NCBI GenBank assembly: GCA_048498995.1 | Contig: JBEHWX010000005.1 | Coordinates: forward strand, 42,014-106,013 | DNA from: JBEHWX01 sp048498995 | Lineage (GTDB): Bacteria; Bacteroidota; Ignavibacteria; OLB7 | Direction of reading: 5' to 3' | DNA length: 64,000 bases | Shown: piece after piece, positions 26,723 to 33,602 of the stretch | How positions within the stretch are numbered: position 1 is the first letter of the stretch | Layout of the letters: each line of letters opens with the position of its first letter | Program-made: the position numbers and the translations under genes | The notes under the pieces: generated by a model | Databases searched by the model: none | Seen by the model: the letters and a program-made list of their open reading frames with translations, nothing else | What the model was told of the DNA's origin: nothing

Positions 26723-26850
26723 CAATGCCGCCCCGGGCGGAGCCGGCGCAAACCGGATGCTAACATTTGCTTCCGGCCCGACGTTTCTCCAACGAGGCGA
26801 GCGACGCTCCCCTCGATGATCTCATGATTGCACGGTTGGAGAGATGCACC

Positions 26851-27144
26851 ATGTCAGAGAACGTTTTGAACAGGCTCGATATCCCCTCGCTGGAGGATGA
26901 GCCCCGCCGCCCCTGGAGATTCGACTGGTCCGCCGTCGGGCCGCTCGTCTGGGTCCTGTCGATCACCGTCATCATTCTCACATTCGTCCCCGGTGTTGGA
27001 CTGACCCTTGGTAAATTGCCCGGCGACCTGATGTTCCGCTCGGACGATCGGGTCCTCTATTTCCCGCTGATGACCTCCGGACTCATCACGGTCGTGATCG
27101 GCGGGATCTTCTACCTGGCATCGAATCATCTGACGCGACGTTGA
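26851..27144 (+). CDS. DUF2905-family small membrane protein
   Basis: 97 residues with two predicted TM helices (VGPLVWVLSITVIILTFV and YFPLMTSGLITVVIGGIFYL). Between them is GKLPGDLMFRSDDRVLYFPL, the LPGD...YFPL core of the DUF2905 family, small inner-membrane proteins of unknown function. The ATG at 26851 has GGAGAG 8 nt upstream; the frame is open further up but without similarity. Its TGA overlaps the TTG start of pta (TTGA), so the two are translationally coupled. What links them functionally is not known. Confidence 0.8.
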   Translation: MSENVLNRLDIPSLEDEPRRPWRFDWSAVGPLVWVLSITVIILTFVPGVGLTLGKLPGDLMFRSDDRVLYFPLMTSGLITVVIGGIFYLASNHLTRR

Positions 27145-28214
27145 CAACCGAAACGACGACCGAACGGTATCCCGAGCTCCTTCTCGACTTTCGCGCCGCG
27201 GCCGCGCGAGCGCCCAGGCTGATCGCCCTTCCCGACTCGCACGACGAGCGGACGCTCCTGGCGGCGCGGGCCCTCGCCGATCGCGGCATCGCGCGGCCGG
27301 TCCTCGTTGGGCCGGCCGACCGGATATCCGACCTGGCCAAGACTGTCGGGGTCGACCTGACGGGGGTGGCGATCGTGGAGCCGGGAGGCGAAGGCTCCGC
27401 CGAGCTCGCCGCGCGCTTCCACGCCATCAGACAGCACAAGGGAATGACGCTCGAAGGGGCGGTCGACGCGCTGGCCAATCCCCTCTACACGGCCGCGATG
27501 CTCGTGCGCACCGGTCGCTGCGACGGCTGCGTTGCCGGCTCCCTTTCGACAACCGGCGATGTGCTCCGCGCCGCGATCCAGTGCATCGGCCTGCTGCCGG
27601 GAATCTCGACCGTCTCCTCCTTCTTCCTGATCGTGTTCCCGGACCGGATCTACGCCTTCGCCGACGGCGCGGTGGTCCCGAACCCGACCAGCGAGCAATT
27701 GGCCGATATCGCGCTGGCCACCGCGGCCAACTACCGGACGCTCGTCGGCCGGGAGCCGAGGGTGGCGTTCCTCTCCTTCAGCACCAAGGGGAGCGCCGAG
27801 CATCCCGATGTCGAGAAGGTGCGGCGCGCCCATGAGCTGGCGCGCGCGCGGAGCGGCGACACGATCGTGATGGATGGCGAGCTCCAGCTCGACGCGGCGA
27901 TCGTTCCGTCGGTGGCCGCCCGGAAGGCGCCCGGCTCCCCGGTCGCGGGGGAGGGAAACGTGCTCGTGTTCCCCGATCTCGATGCCGGCAACATCGGCTA
28001 CAAGATGGCGCAACGGATGGCCGGCGCGCTGGCGATCGGGCCGATCGTCCAAGGACTGGCACGCCCGATGTTCGACCTGTCGCGCGGCTGCTCGGTCGAC
28101 GACATCATCGACGTGGCGGCCATCTGCGCGCTGACCGCGGCGAGCATGCCCGAAGTCGGCATGCCTGAAGCCGGCATGTCCGAAGCCGGCAGGCCCGCGG
28201 CTCCGGAACCATGA
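27141..28214 (+). CDS. pta: Phosphate acetyltransferase
   Basis: 357 residues, the short single-domain form of Pta, lacking the DRTGG and AAA-like N-terminal domains. It interconverts acetyl-CoA and acetyl phosphate. Recognisable blocks: IALPDSHDERTLLAARAL, KGMTLEGAVDALANPLYTAAMLV (~110), DGCVAGSLSTTGDVLRAA (~130), FADGAVVPNPTSEQLADIA (~180), FLSFSTKGSA (~215) and NVLVFPDLDAGNIGYKMAQR (~275). The start is a TTG whose bases overlap the stop of the DUF2905 gene. The last ~25 residues (ASMPEVGMPEAGMSEAG...) are not part of the family and come from an imperfect 15-bp tandem repeat. No ackA is adjacent. Confidence 0.92.
   Translation: MTTETTTERYPELLLDFRAAAARAPRLIALPDSHDERTLLAARALADRGIARPVLVGPADRISDLAKTVGVDLTGVAIVEPGGEGSAELAARFHAIRQHKGMTLEGAVDALANPLYTAAMLVRTGRCDGCVAGSLSTTGDVLRAAIQCIGLLPGISTVSSFFLIVFPDRIYAFADGAVVPNPTSEQLADIALATAANYRTLVGREPRVAFLSFSTKGSAEHPDVEKVRRAHELARARSGDTIVMDGELQLDAAIVPSVAARKAPGSPVAGEGNVLVFPDLDAGNIGYKMAQRMAGALAIGPIVQGLARPMFDLSRGCSVDDIIDVAAICALTAASMPEVGMPEAGMSEAGRPAAPEP
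28144..28193 (+). repeat. Imperfect 15-bp tandem repeat in the 3' end of pta
   Basis: About three copies of GGCATGCCTGAAGCC (variants ..GTCGGCATG.., ..GCCGGCATG..) in frame, encoding GMPEAG-like units that extend Pta past its family end. Confidence 0.75.
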
Positions 28215-28252
28215 CACTCAACGGATCGGGACGATCCACATTCGAAGCAACC

Positions 28253-28798
28253 ATGGCGAATAGTTTTCTCGATCACGTACGCGGCGGACGCCGCGCGCTC
28301 GGCCTGGCGACGGCCGCCCTTGCCTGCTGGCTTCTGCTTCCGGCCGCCGGAAGCGCGCAGCCCCGCATCCGCCCCTTCGGCTTCGGCGTGATTCTCGGCG
28401 AACCGACCGGCATCACCCTGAAGGGGAGCCTCTCCGGCTCCAACGCCTGGGATGCCGGGGTGGCCAGCTCCTTCTTCGGCAGCATTCGGCTGCACGGCGA
28501 CTATCTCTGGAACGTGGACGCGTTCAACTCCTCGAAGGCCGGACTCTACTTCGGCATCGGCGGCGTGGTCGGATTCGGACGGGGAAAGGGAGTGCTGGTG
28601 AAGGGGGACAAGAACAGCTGGTACTACTACGAGGATGAGAACTCGACGGCGCTCGGGCTGCGGGTGGCCGCCGGGATCAACGCGCTTCCGTTCACCGCGC
28701 CGGTGGAGCTCTTCGCCGAGATCGCGCCGATCGTCGGCCTGGCGCCGGCCACCGGCCTCGGGTGGGATGGCGCCGTCGGCATCCGCTATTATCCGTAA
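28253..28798 (+). CDS. Outer-membrane beta-barrel-like protein, unknown
   Basis: 181 residues from the ATG at 28253 (MANSFLDHVRGGRRAL), followed by a hydrophobic segment and a likely cleavage after AAGSA. The mature part alternates Gly/aromatic strands (GFGVILGEPTGITLKGSL, AGLYFGIGGVVGFGRGKG, GLGWDGAVGIRYYP) and ends in Tyr-Tyr-Pro, as small outer-membrane barrels do. An ATG at 28211 overlapping the pta stop (ATGA) is an alternative start that would add 14 residues and couple translation to pta. No specific family is recognised. A very strong terminator follows. Confidence 0.7.
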   Translation: MANSFLDHVRGGRRALGLATAALACWLLLPAAGSAQPRIRPFGFGVILGEPTGITLKGSLSGSNAWDAGVASSFFGSIRLHGDYLWNVDAFNSSKAGLYFGIGGVVGFGRGKGVLVKGDKNSWYYYEDENSTALGLRVAAGINALPFTAPVELFAEIAPIVGLAPATGLGWDGAVGIRYYP

Positions 28799-28913
28799 TT
28801 CGCGCCGCGGGCGGGCCGAGTGCGAGCGCGGCGTGACCGGTGCCTCCGGATCGACTCCCGCGCACCCTGCCATGAAGCCCGATCGCGCCAGGCGCGCGGC
28901 ATGGCCTGAAACG

Positions 28914-28962
28914 AGAGAAGCGGACCCTGATCTCATGATCGGGGTCCGCTTCTCTGTTTTTA
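28914..28962 (+). terminator. Terminator of the DUF2905-pta-barrel unit
   Basis: Stem AGAGAAGCGGACCC (28914-28927) / GGGTCCGCTTCTCT (28942-28955), followed by GTTTTTAT. It may also serve the gene converging from the other side. Confidence 0.9.
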
Positions 28963-28980
28963 TCGGTCGGTAGTTCCGGC

Positions 28981-29922
28981 TCAGGGAGCCAGCGGGGTGC
29001 CATCCTCGGTCCGATGCTCGCCCGTGTGGATCGAGTCGGTCGGGGTGTCGGCATCCGAGCCGTTCTGGTCCGGGGCGCCGGTCGAGATGCTCGGCTGGCT
29101 GGAGGCCGGCTCGTTGGCCGCCTCGGCGGTCGTCGTCACGCTCGCACTGGTATCGCGGCGGACACCGATCGCGACGTGGGCGCTTGCCGGGTCGACCATC
29201 TGCGGCGCGGCCGGCGCCAGGTTCACCTTCGCGCTCTTCTCGGCGCTGGTGACCGGCGGCAGCAGCAGCGAGCGGACCGGAGCGGCCGGCTGCGCGATGA
29301 CGATCTGCGGCAGGGTGGTCCGGGAGGCCGCCGACTGCGGCGCGCTCGGCGACATCAGGCTCTGCATGGGAGCGGCCTCGGAGGCATTGCCGCCGATGGA
29401 GAGCACCACGCTCCCCTTCGGGGCCGGGGCATTCGAGCGCGCATCCTGGCCGGAGACGGCGTGGGAGCCCTGAGCGGACGATCCGCCGGCCGACTGCGCG
29501 GCCGCGGCGTTTCCGGAGGCTCCGGCGATGTAGCCGGCCTGCGACGGCGTGCCCGATTCCATGGCGGCCCAGCTGCCGAAGCCGATGGCCATGGCAACCA
29601 GCAGAAGCCCGGCGCGGAGCCAGAGACGGCCGCCGGCCGCCTCGGTCGCCAGCACGACCTCGGAGGCCGCCTGGGTTGCAACGCCGCCGTTGATCTGATT
29701 GTGCACGGCGATCGACCAGTGGAGCCGGTCATTGAAATCGCCGACCGCCGGTACCTTCGGCAGGTTGGTCAGATGGTAGGCCACGTTGAGATTCTCCGCC
29801 TCGATCCTCTGCATGAGGTTCTTCTCGAAGCCATCGGCCGCCCCGACGCTCGGAAGCGACCGGAGGAGATTCTGAACATCGACGTGCTCGTCGCCGTTGC
29901 GGGGTCCCTGATGTTGCATCAT
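28981..29922 (-). CDS. Putative anti-sigma factor, single-pass membrane protein
   Basis: 313 residues. An N-terminal cytoplasmic part (~1-100) contains VQNLLRSLPSVGAADGFEKNLMQRIEAE and has no zinc-binding HxxxCxxC. One TM helix lies at ~101-120 (LWLRAGLLLVAMAIGFGSWAAM), and a long Ala/Ser/Pro-rich periplasmic tail follows. The gene overlaps the ECF sigma gene by 4 bp (ATGA), the usual sign of a sigma/anti-sigma pair, and the topology fits a membrane sequestering factor. The function rests on context and topology rather than on recognised sequence similarity. The signal it senses is unknown. Confidence 0.7.
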   Translation of the reverse strand: MMQHQGPRNGDEHVDVQNLLRSLPSVGAADGFEKNLMQRIEAENLNVAYHLTNLPKVPAVGDFNDRLHWSIAVHNQINGGVATQAASEVVLATEAAGGRLWLRAGLLLVAMAIGFGSWAAMESGTPSQAGYIAGASGNAAAAQSAGGSSAQGSHAVSGQDARSNAPAPKGSVVLSIGGNASEAAPMQSLMSPSAPQSAASRTTLPQIVIAQPAAPVRSLLLPPVTSAEKSAKVNLAPAAPQMVDPASAHVAIGVRRDTSASVTTTAEAANEPASSQPSISTGAPDQNGSDADTPTDSIHTGEHRTEDGTPLAP

Positions 29923-30545
29923 GTGGTTTGCCTGCCTACGTCTTCCTGTAGAACATTGCGAAGCAGCTTCTGGAGCTGCGCTCGTCCCCGATTGATTCTC
30001 GACTTGACCGTTCCCATCTCAAGCCCCGTGATCTCGGCGATCTCCTCGTAACTCATGTCCTGAATGTCACGAAGGATCACCACCTCTCGGAACGAGGAGG
30101 AGATCTGCATCAACGCTTTCTGTACGATCCGTGCCCGGAAGGTCGTGTCGACCTGGGCGTCAGGGGCGAGATCGGGATCGAGTACGTCCCACTCCCGTTC
30201 ACCGTTTCCCTGACCATTGGCAATGCCGCTCATCGAGAAGCAGTACTTCCGGCCACCACGCCGGAGCTCGCTCTTCGCGATGTTCGAGGCGATCGTGTAC
30301 AGCCAGACGGCGAACTTGCCCTCCGACTGGTAATGATGCCGGTGCTGATAGAGGCGAAGGAACGTATCCTGAACGATATCGTTCGCCTCGTCGAACCCGC
30401 CGAGAAACCTGTACACGTAGTTCGTCAGCGGATCCTTGTAGCGCCGGACGAGGGTCACAAATGCCTCCTCGTCACCCAACTGAAAGCGGGTTATCAGCTC
30501 CTCGTCCGTGAGCGCAGTCAAATAATCAGTAGCTGATTGGGGCAT
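29919..30545 (-). CDS. ECF (RpoE-like) RNA polymerase sigma factor
   Basis: 208 residues. Sigma region 2 includes FVTLVRRYKDPLTNYVYRFLGGFDEANDIVQDTFLRLY (~30-68), with the core-binding 'D-I-V-Q-D' helix, and KFAVWLYTIASNIAKSELRR. Region 4 includes FREVVILRDIQDMSYEEIAEITGLEMGTVKSRINRGR (~150-190), a helix-turn-helix for -35 recognition. The linker (~100-130) is longer than usual. It is cotranscribed with the downstream putative anti-sigma gene (4-bp overlap). The target regulon is not evident from the window. Confidence 0.93.
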   Translation of the reverse strand: MPQSATDYLTALTDEELITRFQLGDEEAFVTLVRRYKDPLTNYVYRFLGGFDEANDIVQDTFLRLYQHRHHYQSEGKFAVWLYTIASNIAKSELRRGGRKYCFSMSGIANGQGNGEREWDVLDPDLAPDAQVDTTFRARIVQKALMQISSSFREVVILRDIQDMSYEEIAEITGLEMGTVKSRINRGRAQLQKLLRNVLQEDVGRQTT

Positions 30546-31004
30546 CGTCTACCTCTGCTGGGGTAATGGCATCTACTCGGGTTGACCACCACCAAGATAG
30601 TGTTTATCGGACAACACACAAGAGAGGTCGCCGCGACCCGAATGACATCGGCTCGCCGGACCGGCAGGCGTGCCCCCGGCCATGGCCGGGAGAGATCCCT
30701 GAGTGGAGTGAGTGGATGCGCAGGGAGGTCGGCGCCGTCAGCCGCGCGGCGCCGGAATAACGATACAGACCGGCGAAACGGAAATATGTTTCGCGCGCGG
30801 TACCGCATCCCTTCCCCCCTCCTTCCGGACTCCCCGAAAATGCGAAAATCGCCCCGGCGACCGCATTTTTCCGACGGGAGATTGCCCGCCATGCTGTAGA
30901 TTCCCCGGCGCCCCGCCCCCGGCACGCGCCGCACGGCACACGCCGGACATCCCCCCGCCGGGCGGAGGCACATGCCCCGTCATCATCGATCGGGATCGCC
31001 AAGC
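30546..31004. promoter_or_regulatory. Divergent intergenic region between the ECF sigma gene and the rhodanese gene
   Basis: 459 bp. On the plus strand TTGACC (30583-30588), 17 nt, TATCGG is a possible promoter, far (about 390 nt) from the rhodanese start. ATATGTTTC near 30783 is one base off a TAnnTTTG box. No gene recognised. Confidence 0.25.
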
Positions 31005-31709
31005 ATGAGGACGAGAGTACACCCCTGGAAAAGCGCCACCCGGCAGGCTGGCGGCATCATCGCCGCCTCGGTCGTCGCCGCGGTCGCCTTCAACCTCACC
31101 CCACCGGTGAAAGTTCCCTGGATCCGCGAGCTGCCGAAGATGGACACGGCCTCCTACAACGACCTGGTGGCCCCATCCCCGGCGGTCGATACCGCGCAGG
31201 CCCCCGCCCCGGCCGCCGTCGACACAGCCCACGCCGGCGTGACCGACACGGTCCAGACGGTCCCGAAGGACACGCTCGTGGCCTCGAAGTCTCCCACGTC
31301 GGATACCGCGGCCCCGGTAAAGAACGGAGCAGGCGCCTCCGGCGTCACGTCGCCGGCCGCGCCGAGCTCCCCCTCGGCGGCCAAGGGAGTCGGGACCGAC
31401 GTCGCCCTTCAGCTCTTCAAGGGGAAGAAGGCGCTCTTCATCGATGCCCGTCCGGCCGAGCAGTTCGCCCAGGGACATATCCCCGGCGCGATCAACATCT
31501 ACGCCGAGGGCTTCGAGCCGCATATCCCCGAGTTGCTCCAGTATCCGATGGATACGCTGATCGTCGCCTACTGCGGCGGCGGACTCTGCGAGCTGAGCCA
31601 CGATCTGGCCAATCAGCTTCTGAAGCTCGGATTCAAACGGGTGGTGGTCTACACCGGTGGAACCACCGAGTGGACCGAGCGGAAACTGCCGTTCACGGGA
31701 GGTGAATGA
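31005..31709 (+). CDS. Membrane-anchored rhodanese-domain protein
   Basis: 234 residues. A single N-terminal hydrophobic helix (AGGIIAASVVAAVAFNLTP) is followed by an Ala/Pro/Thr/Asp-rich periplasmic linker (~50-125) and then a rhodanese domain (~130-230): KALFIDARPAEQFAQGHIPGAINI and the active-site loop VAYCGGGLCELSHDLANQL, with the catalytic Cys. The domain could carry sulfane sulfur in the periplasm. The gene is followed directly by a MauE/DoxX-like gene, a pairing that suggests joint handling of thiols or sulfur in the envelope. The ATG at 31005 was chosen over an in-frame ATG 33 nt upstream because it places the positive n-region correctly. Confidence 0.83.
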   Translation: MRTRVHPWKSATRQAGGIIAASVVAAVAFNLTPPVKVPWIRELPKMDTASYNDLVAPSPAVDTAQAPAPAAVDTAHAGVTDTVQTVPKDTLVASKSPTSDTAAPVKNGAGASGVTSPAAPSSPSAAKGVGTDVALQLFKGKKALFIDARPAEQFAQGHIPGAINIYAEGFEPHIPELLQYPMDTLIVAYCGGGLCELSHDLANQLLKLGFKRVVVYTGGTTEWTERKLPFTGGE

Positions 31710-31711
31710 CG

Positions 31712-32278
31712 ATGGAGGAACGGATCACGGCGGTCGGCGCACCGCAGAACGGACAGGCGCACGCGGTCCACGAGCCCCGGCGGGGATTCCATCCCTCCAG
31801 CCCGGCCGCGATGACCGTCTCGATGGCGGTCCGGATCACCCTCGGCCTGGTCTTCCTGATCGCCGGCGCCGAGAAGCTGACGGCGCTCGATGCCTTCGGC
31901 CACGCCATCTATAACTACAGGATTCTCCCCCTCTCGATGGTGAACATCGCCGCCCTCCTCTTCGTCTGGACGGAGATCGTGGCCGGCGTGCTCCTGCTGG
32001 CGGGGGTCGCGGTTCGCGGCGCGGCGCTGGTGACCGCGCTCCTCCTCGCTCTTTTCCTGGTCGCGATTCTGAGCGCCATGGCGCGCGGCCTGACCATCGA
32101 CTGCGGATGCTTCGTCTCGGCCAAGGATATCGCCGCCGGCGGTGGCGAGAAGGTCGGCTGGAAGAAGGTAGTCGAGGATCTGGCGCTGTTGGCCGGCGGC
32201 ATCTTCCTGATCTACTATCCGAAATCGTATCTCTCGCTCGAGCGGCTCCTCAGGGAGCGACCGGCCGCCGAGGGATAG
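31712..32278 (+). CDS. MauE/DoxX-like redox-associated membrane protein
   Basis: 188 residues with four predicted TM helices (e.g. AVRITLGLVFLIAGAEKLTAL, LLFVWTEIVAGVLLLAGVAV, LLLALFLVAILSAM and a final one near LALLAGGIFLIYYP). The segment AGAEKLTALDAF and the CxC in TIDCGCFVSAKD (~128) are typical of the MauE/DoxX branch, some of which work with disulfide or thiosulfate metabolism. GGAGG at 31698-31702 is well spaced (9 nt) from the ATG at 31712 and too close to the ATG at 31706, which overlaps the rhodanese stop. It is co-transcribed with the rhodanese gene; the CxC may exchange electrons or sulfur with it (inference). Confidence 0.8.
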   Translation: MEERITAVGAPQNGQAHAVHEPRRGFHPSSPAAMTVSMAVRITLGLVFLIAGAEKLTALDAFGHAIYNYRILPLSMVNIAALLFVWTEIVAGVLLLAGVAVRGAALVTALLLALFLVAILSAMARGLTIDCGCFVSAKDIAAGGGEKVGWKKVVEDLALLAGGIFLIYYPKSYLSLERLLRERPAAEG

Positions 32279-32402
32279 CCACCGCCGGTCCGGACCGGGC
32301 CGGCGTGCGACCGTTGCACGTGACCGTTGCACGCGATCGTATCAGGGGAAGGGCCGGGGGCACTTCCCCTTTCCATACATCCATTTCCTTCAACCGGTTC
32401 CC

Positions 32403-33500
32403 ATGTTCGATCCCAGAAACAAGGCACTGGCCGACAAGATCATCTCCTACTCGACGAAGACCACCGCCGGGGACAACGTGATGATCGAGCTCTTCGGCAC
32501 CAACGGCATCCACCTGGCGCAGGAGATGACCCGCGCCGTGCTCGACGCCGGAGCGGTTCCCTTCGTCATGATCCGCGACACCGACACCGAGCGGATCATC
32601 CGCGAGCGGGGGACGCGCGAGCTCTGGTCGGCGATGCGCGACGTCAGCGGCCTGCCGCTGATGAAGGAGATGGATGTCTACGTCGGCATCCGCGCCAGCG
32701 AGAACATCTACGAGCTGAGCGGCGTCAGCGCCGATGCGGCCAAGGCCTACGCCGACGAGTACGGCCATCCGGTGCATACCCGCGAGCGAGTGAACAACAC
32801 CCGCTGGTGCGTGATGCGCTACCCCTCCCCCGCCTTCGCGATGAACGCGAAGATGCCGACCCACCTCTTCGCCGACTACTACTACAACGCCTGCCTGCTC
32901 GACTACTCCCTGCTGGACGAGCGGATGAAGCCGCTGCACGAGCTGCTGGCCGCCGGCAAGGAGCTTCACCTGGTCGGCGAGGGAACCGATATCCGCTTCT
33001 CGATCGAGGGACAGAACTGGATCCCCTGCGCCGGCGACCTCAACATCCCGGATGGCGAGATCTTCTCCTCCCCGATCCTCGAATCGGTCAACGGCACCAT
33101 CACCTACGTCCCGTCGGTGTATGACGGCAAGCCGTTCGAGTTCGTCAAGCTGGTGGTGAAGGATGGCGTGGTGACCGATTTCGATTCGAGCAACCAGCCG
33201 GCGCTCGAGGCGATCCTCTCCACCGACGAGGGAGCCCGCCGCTTCGGCGAGTTCTCCTTCGGCACCAATCCCTACATCGATCGCCCGATGTACGATATCC
33301 TCTTCGACGAGAAGATCTGGGGCTCGAACCACCTGACCCTGGGGCAGGCCTACGATATCGCGCCGAACGGGAACGCCAGCTCGATCCACTGGGATCTGGT
33401 CTGCATCGGCGCCGATGTCTACCTGGACGGCGAACTGATCCGGAAGGGACGCAACTTCGTTCACGAGAAGCTGACCCCCCTCAACCCCGAGAACTTCTGA
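32403..33500 (+). CDS. Aminopeptidase, M29 family
   Basis: 365 residues, somewhat shorter than the ~400-residue aminopeptidases T/S. Co-catalytic metal ligands of the M29 family are visible: Glu in DGEIFSSPILES (~218), Glu in RRFGEFSFGTNP (~285), His in WGSNHLTLGQAY (~312), and His/Asp in ASSIHWDLVCI (~327). It removes N-terminal residues from peptides in the cytoplasm; there is no signal peptide. The ATG at 32403 gives MFDPRNKALADKIISYS, matching the family start. Monocistronic, followed by a strong terminator. Confidence 0.9.
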   Translation: MFDPRNKALADKIISYSTKTTAGDNVMIELFGTNGIHLAQEMTRAVLDAGAVPFVMIRDTDTERIIRERGTRELWSAMRDVSGLPLMKEMDVYVGIRASENIYELSGVSADAAKAYADEYGHPVHTRERVNNTRWCVMRYPSPAFAMNAKMPTHLFADYYYNACLLDYSLLDERMKPLHELLAAGKELHLVGEGTDIRFSIEGQNWIPCAGDLNIPDGEIFSSPILESVNGTITYVPSVYDGKPFEFVKLVVKDGVVTDFDSSNQPALEAILSTDEGARRFGEFSFGTNPYIDRPMYDILFDEKIWGSNHLTLGQAYDIAPNGNASSIHWDLVCIGADVYLDGELIRKGRNFVHEKLTPLNPENF

Positions 33501-33541
33501 GCCGGGCGATGCGCGACGCATCGCTTCCGCGCGGTAACGAC

Positions 33542-33576
33542 GAAGGGCGGTCCCGATGGACCGCCCTTCCTGTTTC
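33542..33576 (+). terminator. Terminator of the M29 aminopeptidase
   Basis: Perfect 12-bp stem GAAGGGCGGTCC (33542-33553) / GGACCGCCCTTC (33558-33569), 4-nt loop, followed by CTGTTTCAT. It lies between convergent genes and may act for both. Confidence 0.85.
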
Positions 33577-33602
33577 ATGGTCATACCCCGGCAATCCGGA
33601 GA

